A DNA stretch of 64,000 nucleotides from Gp6-AA40 sp036407095 (lineage in GTDB: Bacteria; Acidobacteriota; Vicinamibacteria; Vicinamibacterales; UBA2999): positions 1 to 64,000 of the forward strand of contig DASWZV010000055.1 in NCBI GenBank assembly GCA_036407095.1. Reading direction: 5' to 3'. Position 1 is the stretch's first letter. Every line of letters starts with the position of its first letter. The position numbers and the translations under genes are program-made. Under the pieces are notes generated by a model. It was not told the DNA's origin, made no database searches, and saw nothing but the letters and a program-made list of their open reading frames with translations. This document shows, piece after piece, positions 1 through 10,871 of the stretch.

Positions 1-926
1 AGCCAGATTCGCAGCGGCTTGCGCTCGGAGTTGGGAATGAACGTCTGGTGGAAGTCCCACGCGCCGTTCGGTGCCGTGGCGTTGCGCTGCAGTGCGACGA
101 ACGTGCCCGAGTAGCTGATCACCCGGCGATACAGATTCGGGTGCAGCCACGCCATTGTCAGCGCGGCCGCCGCACCGGAGCTCTCGCCGAATGCGGCGCG
201 CCCTTCGGGATCGGTCGTGAAAGCCACCTGGTAATCGCGCGTGATGCGCGGCAGCACCTCGGTCTCCACGAAATTCACATAGCGGTCGGACACGGTGTCG
301 TACTCGATCGTGCGCTGCCCACCCGGGCCCGGGGAGAGCAGGACGGCGACGATCGAGGGAATGCGTTTCTGGTCGATCAGGTTGTCGAGCATCACCGGCA
401 TGAAGGGCAGATCCGTTCTCGGGGTACCGTCCGCCGCGGCTGGCGCGTCTTCGGGGACGAACCCGCGCCCGTCCTGCACGACGATGAACGGCGCTGGCGT
501 ATTGGACACGTATCCGGGAGGGACGTAGACCGCGACCTGACGCTGGAACGTCTGATGCTGCGGCGGCTCAACGGGTCCCGCTGCCGGTTCGCCACGCCCC
601 CTTCCCGGACCGCCTGGGCGCCCCGCGGGTGCCGTTGGAAAGAGTTTGCTCTCGGCGGAATTCATCGTGAACCGGATGACGCGCCCCTTTGGGACGTCGG
701 ATTTCTCAGTGAATGCCGGATCGGCGACGTAGGGCGGGCTGATTCTGAAGTTCCCATCCGCATTGAGGCGTACGGGCACGAGGGGCGCTGCCTTCGTCGG
801 TCGCGCGGGACTTCCGTCGCTGCCCTGCATTCGGGCGAGAGCGCCGACGCTCACCGGCAGAATACTCAACGCAAGGATCCAAGGGGCGATCGTCTGCATA
901 GTCATGCCGTGTACCTGCTTCTTCAT
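1..926 (-). CDS. Exported alpha/beta-hydrolase esterase (enterochelin/feruloyl esterase-like), truncated by the window edge
   Basis: The frame runs from an ATG at 926 leftwards off the window, so the C-terminus, with the expected catalytic Asp/His, is missing. Residues 1-33 form a basic N-terminus and hydrophobic stretch typical of a Sec signal. About 100 residues in there is an RG/PA-rich linker (PGRGRGEPA). The nucleophile elbow is G-E-S-S-G with the likely catalytic Ser at residue 249, in the context AAFGESSGAAAALT, as in Fes/IroE/esterase-D proteins. A separate supporting motif is the oxyanion-side text PFIVVQDGRGF. It is divergent from the hydrolase at 1030. The start could instead be 905 or 899; 926 has a TATAAT 16 nt upstream but no clear Shine-Dalgarno. 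Substrate is inferred only: an ester, perhaps feruloyl or acyl sugar. Confidence 0.8.
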   Translation of the reverse strand, partial: MKKQVHGMTMQTIAPWILALSILPVSVGALARMQGSDGSPARPTKAAPLVPVRLNADGNFRISPPYVADPAFTEKSDVPKGRVIRFTMNSAESKLFPTAPAGRPGGPGRGRGEPAAGPVEPPQHQTFQRQVAVYVPPGYVSNTPAPFIVVQDGRGFVPEDAPAAADGTPRTDLPFMPVMLDNLIDQKRIPSIVAVLLSPGPGGQRTIEYDTVSDRYVNFVETEVLPRITRDYQVAFTTDPEGRAAFGESSGAAAALTMAWLHPNLYRRVISYSGTFVALQRNATAPNGAWDFHQTFIPNSERKPLRIW

Positions 927-942
927 GACGCGCGAATGGCGC

Positions 943-948
943 ATTATA
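943..948 (-). promoter_or_regulatory. Possible -10 box (TATAAT) for the leftward esterase
   Basis: On the minus strand a perfect TATAAT ends 16 nt before the ATG at 926. No good -35 is visible at 17 bp, and the surrounding GGCGCATTATACGCGCC is itself partly palindromic, so it may be a second weak copy of the nearby operator rather than a promoter. Confidence 0.3.
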
Positions 949-959
949 CGCGCCGCCTC

Positions 960-976
960 GTTGCATAATACGCACT
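960..976 (+). promoter_or_regulatory. Operator-like palindrome, site A (GTTGCATAATACGCACT)
   Basis: One of five related 17-mers in this window, with oriented consensus GTTGCAYWATRCGCAMY. It lies 33 bp upstream of the esterase start at 926 and 53 bp upstream of the hydrolase start at 1030. The flanks match site B as well: 27 of 29 bases from 959 to 987 equal 27331-27359. IclR-family control is an inference from the IclR gene beside site D. Confidence 0.55.
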
Positions 977-981
977 CCCGT

Positions 982-1000
982 GTGAATGACTCGCATTCAC
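982..1000. promoter_or_regulatory. Perfect inverted repeat GTGAATG-N5-CATTCAC
   Basis: Two 7-bp arms separated by ACTCG form an exact 19-bp palindrome 30 bp before the start at 1030 and downstream of site A. It could be a second operator or a small stem-loop in the leader. No regulator can be assigned. Confidence 0.4.
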
Positions 1001-1029
1001 CGACGATCTCGCGGCGACAGGAGACTCAA

Positions 1030-2034
1030 ATGAAAGTGCCGGCTATGACACTCAAGGCCTTGATTCGCGTGCTCGCCGTCGTGGCGTGCGTAGGGCTTGC
1101 CGCAGTCGCTCCGAACGCAGGTGCCGCGCAGGCGCCCGGGGCCGCGCAAGCCGTTCCTGCCGCGCCGGGCACCGCCGCACCGGCGCCGGGCCGAGGGCGG
1201 GGTCCGCAGCCGGTCGATCCGCGGGTGCAGATCCGGATGCATCACTTCGCCGAAACCAATCAGGAGATCCCGTACTCGCTGTTCGTCTCGTCGAAGGTGA
1301 AGAAGAACAAGAAAGCGCCGCTGATCGTGACGCTGCACGGGATCGGCGGCACGCATCTGACGATGATGCGGCCCAACGCCATCGACCTGGCAGAGGCTGG
1401 CGGCTACATCCTGCTCGCGCCCATGGGCTACAACCCGCGCGGCTGGTACGGCGCGCCGGCGCCGCGGGGACGCCGCGGCGCACCACCGGCGCCGCCCGTC
1501 GACTCCGCTCGCGGCGCTGCGAGCGATGGTGGCGCAGCGGGTGCGGCTGCGGCACCGCCGCAGGGACGACGTGGCGTGTTTCTTCCGGGTCTGCTGAGTG
1601 ATCCCAACGATCCGCCGAACCTGCGCGAGCTCAGCGAGAGGGAAACGCTCGAAGTCGTCGATCTGATTCGCAAGGAATTCAAGGTCGACGACGACCGCAC
1701 GTACCTGATGGGACACTCGATGGGCGGGGCGGGCACCTTGTACTTGGCGATCAAATACCCGCAACGGTGGGCTGCGATTGCTGCGCTCGCGCCTGCTGCC
1801 TTCGCCGTCGATCGGGAGGGTCTGAGCAAGATTCCCAAGATGCCGATCATGCTGGTGCACGGCGACATGGATACGGTCGTGCCCGTGACGGTCGGACGCG
1901 CGTGGGCCGAGGCGATGAAATCGATCCCGATGAAGGACTACAGGTACATCGAAGTGCCCGGCGGCGATCACGGCACCGTCATCGGGTCGCACCAGGCGGA
2001 GGTCTTCGCCTTTTTTGCCAGGCACTCCCGATGA
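1030..2034 (+). CDS. Exported alpha/beta hydrolase (polyester/dienelactone hydrolase-like)
   Basis: 334 residues. The start follows a good AGGAG ribosome site and gives a signal peptide of about 31 residues ending near NAGAAQ. The fold is that of prolyl-oligopeptidase/LpqC-type secreted hydrolases: LHGIGG near residue 105 (oxyanion region), nucleophile elbow G-H-S-M-G-G with Ser230, HGDMDTVVP near 280 (catalytic Asp) and GGDHGT near the end (His). A Pro/Ala/Gly/Arg-rich insertion (APRGRRGAPPAPP and following) separates the first and second halves. A role in removing acyl or feruloyl groups from plant polymers is plausible but not shown. It is divergent from the esterase at 926, and both start around operator site A. 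Confidence 0.85.
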   Translation: MKVPAMTLKALIRVLAVVACVGLAAVAPNAGAAQAPGAAQAVPAAPGTAAPAPGRGRGPQPVDPRVQIRMHHFAETNQEIPYSLFVSSKVKKNKKAPLIVTLHGIGGTHLTMMRPNAIDLAEAGGYILLAPMGYNPRGWYGAPAPRGRRGAPPAPPVDSARGAASDGGAAGAAAAPPQGRRGVFLPGLLSDPNDPPNLRELSERETLEVVDLIRKEFKVDDDRTYLMGHSMGGAGTLYLAIKYPQRWAAIAALAPAAFAVDREGLSKIPKMPIMLVHGDMDTVVPVTVGRAWAEAMKSIPMKDYRYIEVPGGDHGTVIGSHQAEVFAFFARHSR

Positions 2035-2086
2035 TTGCCCTCGTCGTTGCGCGTCGATAGAATCCCGCCACTCATCGAGGCGAAAC

Positions 2087-4036
2087 ATGAGACGACTCGC
2101 TCTTTTCCTCGCGCTGCTCGCGCCGGTCCCGCTGTTCGCGCAGTCGACCATTCATCCCCTCGACGGTCTCGCTACCGCCGAATACTGGTCCGTTTACGAC
2201 GCCCTGCAATCGGCCGGGCATCTCACGCCGGAAACGAAGTTCACCAGCGTGCTGCTGCATGCGCCCTCCAAAGCCACGGTCTTGGCGTGGAAACCTGGAC
2301 AGCCCGTTCCCCGCGAGGCCGATGTCGTCCTTCTCCGCGACAGCAAGACCTATACGGCCCGCGTCGACATTGCGGCGAAGCGTGTCGTGGAATTCGGGGA
2401 GCTGAAGGGCGGTCAGTCGGCCTTTCTGGCGAGCGAGATGTTTGGAGCCGACGCCTACATCAAGAAGGACGCACGAATCATCGAGGCGTTGCGAAAGCGC
2501 GGCATCTCAGACCTTCGCACCGTGAGCTGCAGCGCACTTCCCGTGGCCTACCGCGCAGTGCCCGAACAAGCCACCGAGCGGGTGGGCTTCGGCTCTTGTT
2601 CTCGCACCCACGGTACGTATCACAGTTGGGGCCGATCGATCGAAGGGCTGACGTTCCAGGTCGATATTGCTGCGAAGAAGGTCACGTCGATTTCAGATAC
2701 CGAGACAGTGCCGGTTCCGACGAGCGAGCAGAACTATGAGGAGATCCCGGACCGTCCGCGGCCGAACACGACGCCGATCTCCACCTTCCAGCCTCTTGGA
2801 CAGGGGTTCCGAATCGACCATGGGGACATCTCCTGGCAGAACTGGCGGTTCCGCATGCGCATCGATCCGCGCGTCGGCGTCGTTCTCAACCTGGTGCAGA
2901 TCATCGACGAAGGCCGCGCCCGTTCGGTGCTCTACGAGGCGAGCGTGAGCGAGTTGTTCGTCCCATATATGGATCCCGGCAACGGCTGGAACAATCGCGC
3001 CTTCATCGATGCGGGCGAGTTCTTCGCAGGCGTCGGCTTCCTGAAATCGCTGAAGCCAGGACTCGACTGCCCCGCGGGCGCGACCTGGTTCGACGGGCAG
3101 ACGGTCAGCGAGGACGGCGCCCCCAGGCTCACGTCACGGCTCGCCTGCCTGTTCGAGCGAGCACCTGAGAACCCCGCCTGGCGCCATCTGCAGGGAAGCG
3201 ACGTCTATGGGCGGCCGAGTCGCGAACTCGTGCTGCGCTCGGCCGCGACGATCGGCAACTACGACTACCTGCTCGATTGGCGATTCACGCCGGATGGCAC
3301 CCTCACAGTCGCGGTCGGCGCGACTGGCGTCATCGAAACCAAATCCACGACGATGCAGGCCGCGCACGACGCTCACAGCGCGCCGGCGACGGGGCAACTC
3401 GTGGCCGAGGGAGTGATTGGCGTCAACCACGATCACTATTTCAGCTACCGCCTCGATTTCGACGTGGACGGAACGTCCAACAGCTTCATGCTGAACCGAA
3501 TGGTGCCGCAGCGGGTCGACAACGATCCGATGCGCAAGTCGATCTGGGTCAACCAGCCCGTTGTCGCGGCTCGCGAAAAGGACGCGATTCTCGATATCAG
3601 GCTCGACCAACCGTCGATGTGGATGTTCATGAATCCGTCCGTACGAGGCTCGCTCAACTACCCGGTCGCGTACGAAGTGATGCCGGGTGCGACGGCCAAA
3701 TCGATCTTGTCCGCCGACGATCCGGTGCAGCGAATCGGCGCGTTCTCCGAGCATCAGTTCTGGGTCACTCCCTACAACGCGGCCGAGCGGTACGCCGCGG
3801 GCACCTATCCCACCAGTTCGGATGCCAACGATGGTCTCGCAGTCTGGACGAAGGCGAATCGCACCATCGAGAACACCGACATCGTCGGTTGGTACACGCT
3901 CGGCTTTCACCACATCACGCGCGCTGAGGACTGGCCGGTGATGCCGACGATGTGGCACGAGTTCACCATTCGCCCGTTCCACTTCTTCAACAAGAACCCG
4001 GTGCTGGATCTTCCAAAGAGCCTCGCTGACCACTGA
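2087..4036 (+). CDS. Copper-containing primary amine oxidase
   Basis: 649 residues with a signal peptide (MRRLALFLALLAPVPLFAQ). It oxidises primary amines to aldehydes with release of ammonia and H2O2, using topaquinone (TPQ) and copper. The TPQ precursor motif is I-G-N-Y-D with Tyr392. The catalytic base lies in FIDAGEF (Asp308). The copper ligands appear as H-D-H (His448, His450) and a third His in GFHHITRAEDWP (608/609). Length and motif order match the family. A GAGG precedes the ATG at 2087. The LysR gene starts 7 bp after its stop, so the two are probably one transcript and the regulator may sense an amine or its product. A periplasmic location is inferred from the signal peptide. Confidence 0.93.
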   Translation: MRRLALFLALLAPVPLFAQSTIHPLDGLATAEYWSVYDALQSAGHLTPETKFTSVLLHAPSKATVLAWKPGQPVPREADVVLLRDSKTYTARVDIAAKRVVEFGELKGGQSAFLASEMFGADAYIKKDARIIEALRKRGISDLRTVSCSALPVAYRAVPEQATERVGFGSCSRTHGTYHSWGRSIEGLTFQVDIAAKKVTSISDTETVPVPTSEQNYEEIPDRPRPNTTPISTFQPLGQGFRIDHGDISWQNWRFRMRIDPRVGVVLNLVQIIDEGRARSVLYEASVSELFVPYMDPGNGWNNRAFIDAGEFFAGVGFLKSLKPGLDCPAGATWFDGQTVSEDGAPRLTSRLACLFERAPENPAWRHLQGSDVYGRPSRELVLRSAATIGNYDYLLDWRFTPDGTLTVAVGATGVIETKSTTMQAAHDAHSAPATGQLVAEGVIGVNHDHYFSYRLDFDVDGTSNSFMLNRMVPQRVDNDPMRKSIWVNQPVVAAREKDAILDIRLDQPSMWMFMNPSVRGSLNYPVAYEVMPGATAKSILSADDPVQRIGAFSEHQFWVTPYNAAERYAAGTYPTSSDANDGLAVWTKANRTIENTDIVGWYTLGFHHITRAEDWPVMPTMWHEFTIRPFHFFNKNPVLDLPKSLADH

Positions 4037-4043
4037 GAGGCGC

Positions 4044-5060
4044 ATGGATCTCCATCTCTTCGATCTGAATCTCCTCGTCGCGCTCGACGCCTTGTTGACC
4101 GAGCGCAACGTCACCCGAGCCGGCAACCGTCTCAATCTCAGTCAGTCCGCGATGAGCGGAGCGCTGGCGCGGCTTCGCCACTACTTTCACGACGAGCTCC
4201 TCGTCCCGGTCGGGCGGCAGATGGCGCTGACGCCTGTCGCCGAAGAGCTCGTCGAACCGGTGCGCGACATCCTCCTTCAAATCCGGGGCACGCTCGGCTC
4301 GAAGCCGCAGTTCGATCCGCTCACCGCGACTCGGCACCTGTCGCTGGCGATCAGCGACTACGTCGCAGAGATCCTGATCGCTGATGTATTGCGGCGCGCG
4401 CGCCGTGAGGCGCCGCATATGACGTTCGAGTTGCGCGGCGTCGGCCGACGGGCAGCAGAAGATCTCGAAAGCGGCGAGCTGGATTTCCTGATCTCACCGG
4501 AGGGTTACGTCTCCGCGAATCACCCGACAGAGGTGCTGTTCGAGGACACGTACACCTGCGTGGCGTGGGCTGGCAACGAGTCGATCGGCACGTCGCTGAC
4601 GCTCGAGGAATACCTCAACCTCGGACACGTCGTCGTCAATGTGGCGGGTGCGGAACAGCCCGGCAACTACGACGAGCAATTCCTGCGGCGTTCCAACTTC
4701 AAGCGGCGAGTCGAGATCTCGGTGCCCACGTTCAGTCTGGCTCCGCAACTTGTGGTGGGCACTGGGCGTGTCGCAACGATAACGACCCGACTCGCGGTGA
4801 AGTGCGCTGAAACGCTGCCGCTCAAGCTCGTGCCGATGCCGATCGCCATTCCACCGATGGTCGAGATGCTGCAGTGGCACAAGGTGCACGACTACGATCC
4901 CGCGAGCCAGTGGTTTCGCCGGCTACTGAAGGAAGCCGTCAGCGATTTGCCACACGAACCGCCGTCGATCTCTCGCAGCGGGCAGAGCCGTCGCACGCGG
5001 TCAGCGAAACGTCGACAGTCGCGGCGATCGCGGAGCAGGAATCCGATCGCGACGATGTGA
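4044..5060 (+). CDS. LysR-family regulator, NodD-like
   Basis: 338 residues. The N-terminus (FDLNLLVALDALLTERNVTRAG) with the following LSQSAMSGALARLR recognition helix is the NodD/LinR subgroup of LysR. The effector domain covers roughly 90-300. A GAGAGG lies ahead of the ATG. It probably controls the amine oxidase it follows. Unusually, the last 28 or so residues are a Ser/Arg-rich basic tail (SGQSRRTRSAKRRQSRRSRS) not expected in LysR proteins, which normally end near residue 300-310. This could be a real DNA- or RNA-contacting extension or read-through after loss of the ancestral stop. Confidence 0.88.
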   Translation: MDLHLFDLNLLVALDALLTERNVTRAGNRLNLSQSAMSGALARLRHYFHDELLVPVGRQMALTPVAEELVEPVRDILLQIRGTLGSKPQFDPLTATRHLSLAISDYVAEILIADVLRRARREAPHMTFELRGVGRRAAEDLESGELDFLISPEGYVSANHPTEVLFEDTYTCVAWAGNESIGTSLTLEEYLNLGHVVVNVAGAEQPGNYDEQFLRRSNFKRRVEISVPTFSLAPQLVVGTGRVATITTRLAVKCAETLPLKLVPMPIAIPPMVEMLQWHKVHDYDPASQWFRRLLKEAVSDLPHEPPSISRSGQSRRTRSAKRRQSRRSRSRNPIATM

Positions 5061-5078
5061 GCGCCCCGACGTGACTCT

Positions 5079-6956
5079 TCAGCGTTTGGCGGGCGCAGCT
5101 TTCAGGCTCGTATACACCGCCTCTACGAACATGTCGGTCGTCCACGCGCCTGTGTTTGCTCCGAACTGCGTGTCGTAATCAGCCGTGACGTGCGCGGCCT
5201 TCACCTGCTGCACCGTCGCACCCGCCTCGATCAGCGCTTTGATGCGGTCCCGGACGATGACCACCATGTCGCGGTACTCGAGCACCTCGTGCTCGTCGGA
5301 GAGGTAGCCGTGCCCCGGCACGATGTAGGTGCCGCCTTCGCCTTGGTGGCGATAAACCGTGCGGTCGAGGATGTCGTTCAACGCGGCGATCAGGCCCTGG
5401 ACGGATCCGCCGCTCTTCACGTCGATCACGGGATACTGAGTTGTCGTGAAGATGTCGCCCGCGACGATGACATCGGCGCGGCGGAAGTAGACCAGGCTGT
5501 CGCCGTCGGTCACCGCGTTCGGCTGGTGAAAGAGCTCGATCGCGTCGCCGTTGTGGAACTTGCGGCGGCGATCCTCGAGGTAGGTATCCGCCGGAACTGC
5601 ATCCGCGGGTGCGCCAGCCGCCTGCATCCGCATCTGCACGTTGGCATGCCCCATCATCGTCGCGTGCTTGAGCGGGTCGTCGAAAAATCCTGTCACACCA
5701 CGTGGTGACTGGACGAAGAAGAAGGACCCCGGCAGGCTGGGGTCCTGGCCGGCCGAGCCGAGCGCCGCATTTCCGCCAGTGTGCTCGTGCCGGAAGTTCG
5801 TATTGGCGATGAACTGAATCGGTTTGTTCGTCAGCGTCCGAATCGCTCCGAGGACCTTCTCGGAAAGCTTGCCTTCGCCGGTGTCGACGACGAAGGCCCC
5901 CTGGTCGCCGGTCTGCACGACGATGTTGCCGCCGTCGCCGACGAGCATGTAGACGTTGTCGCGGATGGGCCAGACGTGGATGTTGCCATCGCGCGGCTCG
6001 GGATCCACGCCCTTGCTGGTTTCAGACGCGCGGCCGCGCGCAGGCGCAAACAAACCGTTCGCGTCCGCGTCTGTCACCTTGTGCAGTTGCGTCGCCAGTT
6101 CCGGGTACATCGTCACTGCGCCGAGCAGGCTCGCGGCGAGCGGCAGCTTGTAGCGCGCGGCGAATTCGCGCGCGTAAGGCTGCTTTCCCAACGGGTAGTG
6201 CGGGACGTCGTCCTTGGCGCGGTCGAGAATCTGCTCGCCGTCGTCGCATGCGTACAACCAGGCGCCGGGATCGACTGGCAGTCGGGAGAAGTCGTTGCTC
6301 CGGACCATCGGTTCGGTCAGGAACACGGGATCGGTCACGACCGTGACATTGGTCAGATGGTCATCGTGCCGCACGAAGAACTCGGTCAGCGTGGCCTGAT
6401 CGCTTTCCGGCACGCCGTTGCCGCGACGCAGGGCGCCGTTCTTCATGTGCGTGGTGCGAACGACCAGCGCGTTGCCGACGAACTCGCCGGTCGAAAACCC
6501 TCTGAACGTATGCGGCGCCCATGCTGGCGGATGGGGACGGCCGTCCATCCAGATGATTCGATGTCCTTCTGTCGTCTGCGCCCAGACGTGAATGGCGACG
6601 AGACGTTGGGTGTGTTCCTCGCGCTCTTCCCAGATGCGGAAGTTGCCGAGCGCTCGCATCTGATAGGGCGCGAGGTAGGCCTCACATTGATGGTGCCGCA
6701 GCGTGACTCGCGACGGATCGTACGAGAGCGACCAGAGTCTGCCCGCCTCGTTGAGAGGAAAGCCGCCATAGTCGGCGATTTCCGACCCGGCACCGCGTTC
6801 CATCAGGTCTTCCTGCAGCACCGGCGACCAGTAGCCACTCAGATCGACAGGTGGCGCCTGTCCCGGGATCGCTGACGGAATCTGAGGACCCTGGCCGCTC
6901 ACGGTGACGCAGAGTGCGGCAATACCCGCGCAGACCAATACTCGAGCGCTCTTCAT
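5079..6956 (-). CDS. Fusion: DLSGxW-family domain plus degenerate metallo-beta-lactamase-fold domain
   Basis: 625 residues with signal peptide MKSARVLVCAGIAALCVTVSG; AGGA lies before the ATG at 6956. Residues about 35-330 are a DLSGxW-family domain (DLSGYW, RGFSTGEF, TLTEFFVRHDDHL), homologous to the separate protein at 57709-58563. Residues about 345-625 are MBL-like and homologous to the separate protein at 58563-59534. The usual T-H-x-H-x-D-H zinc motif is T-N-F-R-H-E-H here (386-392), so two His and the Asp are replaced. PGHGYLSDE near the C-terminus keeps one MBL hallmark. It follows the gene at 6965 by 8 bp in one operon. The function is unknown; the fusion argues that the two domains act together in the periplasm. 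Confidence 0.8.
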   Translation of the reverse strand: MKSARVLVCAGIAALCVTVSGQGPQIPSAIPGQAPPVDLSGYWSPVLQEDLMERGAGSEIADYGGFPLNEAGRLWSLSYDPSRVTLRHHQCEAYLAPYQMRALGNFRIWEEREEHTQRLVAIHVWAQTTEGHRIIWMDGRPHPPAWAPHTFRGFSTGEFVGNALVVRTTHMKNGALRRGNGVPESDQATLTEFFVRHDDHLTNVTVVTDPVFLTEPMVRSNDFSRLPVDPGAWLYACDDGEQILDRAKDDVPHYPLGKQPYAREFAARYKLPLAASLLGAVTMYPELATQLHKVTDADANGLFAPARGRASETSKGVDPEPRDGNIHVWPIRDNVYMLVGDGGNIVVQTGDQGAFVVDTGEGKLSEKVLGAIRTLTNKPIQFIANTNFRHEHTGGNAALGSAGQDPSLPGSFFFVQSPRGVTGFFDDPLKHATMMGHANVQMRMQAAGAPADAVPADTYLEDRRRKFHNGDAIELFHQPNAVTDGDSLVYFRRADVIVAGDIFTTTQYPVIDVKSGGSVQGLIAALNDILDRTVYRHQGEGGTYIVPGHGYLSDEHEVLEYRDMVVIVRDRIKALIEAGATVQQVKAAHVTADYDTQFGANTGAWTTDMFVEAVYTSLKAAPAKR

Positions 6957-6964
6957 GCTGCGTC

Positions 6965-7738
6965 CTAGCGCGCCGCACACGGCGTTGGATTCCAACCTGT
7001 CGGGCCGTTCTCGCGCTTGAATTGCTGACTGGTCCAGTACGGCGTCATCAGGTTCTCCATGTCGACGAACTCGCTCGTGATCACGAGCAGCGAGTCGCCA
7101 CCGGGAACATCGAAGCGATCGTAGTACTCGGTCAGCACGGCGTTCGCTCCGTACGGCACCCCATTCTTGCGAAGGTAACCGGGTTTCATTCGAGTGGTGA
7201 CGACCTTGAGCGATCCACCCGCAGACGGTCCGCCACCGCGACCGCCGAACGGTGATCGCGGCGCATCCCACCTCGCCGACGAGGCGCCCTGCCAGTCACC
7301 GCCACTGCCCTCGGGGGCGCCGAAGTAGAACATCCGCGTCTGCGTTCCGGCGTCGGTCTCCACCTTCAGCGCGCTGTCATTTTGCCAGGAGATGCGAATC
7401 CGGGTCGGCAGCCGCATGACACCGGCGGCGCCATACGCCTTGCACTGCTCGCCGGAGCCCTCGTCTCTTGCCGGATCCCAGCTATCGGCGATCTTCCGCG
7501 CCGCCGGCGACAGCGGCAGGGGAGCGTAATCACCCTTGGCCGGCGTGAACTGACGCTGGCGCCAGTCCTCCGTGATGAGCGACACCCACTGGCCGGAGAG
7601 ATCGAATGGCGCGGACGCGCGTGGAGTCGGTGGTACCGCCGGCGCGCCCCGTCCACCTCGTTGTGCGTGGACGAGGACGTCGAAGGCGAGCGAGGTGAGG
7701 ACGGCAACCAAAGCGGCCCTGGCCAGGCCAAGTCTCAT
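6965..7738 (-). CDS. Exported DLSGxW-family protein of unknown function (copy A1)
   Basis: 257 residues. GGAGTG lies 6 nt before the ATG at 7738, followed by a signal peptide ending near VHAQ and then an RG/PA-rich segment (RGGRGAPAVPP). Hallmarks are FDLSGQWVSLITEDW, CKAYG, DAGTQTRMF, GGSLKVVTTRMKPGYLRKNGVP and LTEYYDRF. It is clearly homologous to 59531-60334, which has LTGQWVSVITEDW, CKAFG and DAGTQTRRLNF, and more distantly to the other DLSGxW genes here. It is the first gene of a two-gene operon with the fusion protein. Perhaps a lipocalin-like secreted beta protein; no catalytic residues can be assigned. Confidence 0.75.
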   Translation of the reverse strand: MRLGLARAALVAVLTSLAFDVLVHAQRGGRGAPAVPPTPRASAPFDLSGQWVSLITEDWRQRQFTPAKGDYAPLPLSPAARKIADSWDPARDEGSGEQCKAYGAAGVMRLPTRIRISWQNDSALKVETDAGTQTRMFYFGAPEGSGGDWQGASSARWDAPRSPFGGRGGGPSAGGSLKVVTTRMKPGYLRKNGVPYGANAVLTEYYDRFDVPGGDSLLVITSEFVDMENLMTPYWTSQQFKRENGPTGWNPTPCAAR

Positions 7739-7946
7739 GATTCACTCCGAGCTCGATAACGGGAGCACATCAGCGGCGTCAAGACTATGCCCCCTGGGCC
7801 CGACAAGTCCAAATCGATATCCGCGATAGGCTCAATCGCCAGAATCAATCAGCCCGCCAGGCGACCGCACCATTCGCGTCACCGATGTGTGCCATCAACG
7901 GGAACGATTTTGCTCGACCGTGTCGCACCCATACGATGCGTGCGGT
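7739..7946. other. Non-coding divergent spacer (208 bp)
   Basis: It holds the start region of the leftward gene at 7738 (GGAGTGAATC) and the leader of the amidohydrolase at 7947. I see no recognisable operator copy, hairpin or RNA here. Confidence 0.5.
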
Positions 7947-9881
<1,935 letters not shown>

Positions 9882-9882
<1 letters not shown>

Positions 9883-10859
9883 TGGACTGTATGGGGCACT
9901 TCCGGAGCAGTCGCTCCGTTGTCGCGACTGCGGATACGCGGGCCAATCAACGGGCGGCCCGCTCTAGAAATCGCTGGTACATACCAGGAATTTGCCTGGC
10001 GCTCGCGTCGTTCGTGTGTGTGGCATCGCCGCAGGTGTCGGCACAAGGCGGGCCGGCGCCACGCAACCTGCGCGTCCTCACGCCCGACGTCGATATCCAA
10101 CGTGTCATGGCGCGCTTCAACGCGGCGCTTGGCGTGCAATGCACGTATTGCCACGTCGCCAACGATTTCCCGAGCGACGCCAACCCGAAGAAAGAGATCG
10201 CTCGCGGCATGCTGCGGATGATGCAGGCCGTTGCCGAACGATTTCCCGACAGCGGGAACGACTTCCGCAACTCCCGCTATCTGCCGTTTCCTGAAGGCAA
10301 GCAATACGTCACGTGCTTCACCTGTCACCAGGGCGCGTCTGTGCCGCTGTCAGCAGCACCGGACCCCAAAGGCCCGGAGCGCGCACCCGAACCCGGGTCA
10401 CCGCCCGGCGCCCCTGGCACGCGCGGAGCCGGGCCGCCCGCGGGTACAGCGGCACGAGGTCGCGGCGCCGCTCCAGCCGCGCCGCTGCCTCCCGGACGTG
10501 GAGCGCAGCAGCACATGAACATGGTGCATCTGCCATCGAACGCCGACACGTTCATGGTGATGCCGGCATTTCGAGCGGCGCTCGGTGTGGAGTGCAACTT
10601 CTGCCACGTGTTCGGCGACAAGCACGAGCGCGGTCACGCCGACGAGCGGCAACTCGACGGGAATCCGAAGAAGCTCGTCGCCCGGAACATGATCGGGATG
10701 ATCAAGGAGATCAACGCGACGCTCTTTCCACAGGACAACGTCGACATCGTGTTCGCGGCGTCGTCGATCGTGCCTGAAGCAAAGCACTACGTGACCTGCT
10801 ATACCTGCCATCGCGGCAACCACCTGCCACTATTCGAACCGATGGCGGCATCGCGGTAA
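9882..10859 (+). CDS. Tetraheme exported c-type cytochrome, internally duplicated
   Basis: 325 residues. The ATG at 9882 overlaps the previous stop (TGATG); 9864 and 9891 are alternatives. A hydrophobic export segment (WYIPGICLALASFVCVAS) follows a 31-residue basic N-region. Four CxxCH sites bind heme: Cys87, Cys145, Cys238 and Cys306. The protein is two similar halves, each starting with a short helix segment ending ALGV-x-C-x-(Y/F)-C-H-V and finishing with Y-V-T-C-(F/Y)-T-C-H-(Q/R)-G. Between them is a Pro/Gly/Ala/Arg-rich linker (ARGRGAAPAAPLPPGRG). This resembles the photosynthetic reaction-centre cytochrome c family widespread in non-phototrophic Acidobacteriota. The likely role is electron transfer in the periplasm; the partner is unknown. 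Confidence 0.85.
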
Positions 10860-10871
10860 CGTCGACGCCAG

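Noticed and set aside
960..976. CATAAT inside site A as a -10 box
   Set aside because: No -35 lies at 16-18 bp in sites A or B, and the same text is repeated as a palindrome at other promoters, so an operator explains it better; a weak promoter overlap is not excluded.
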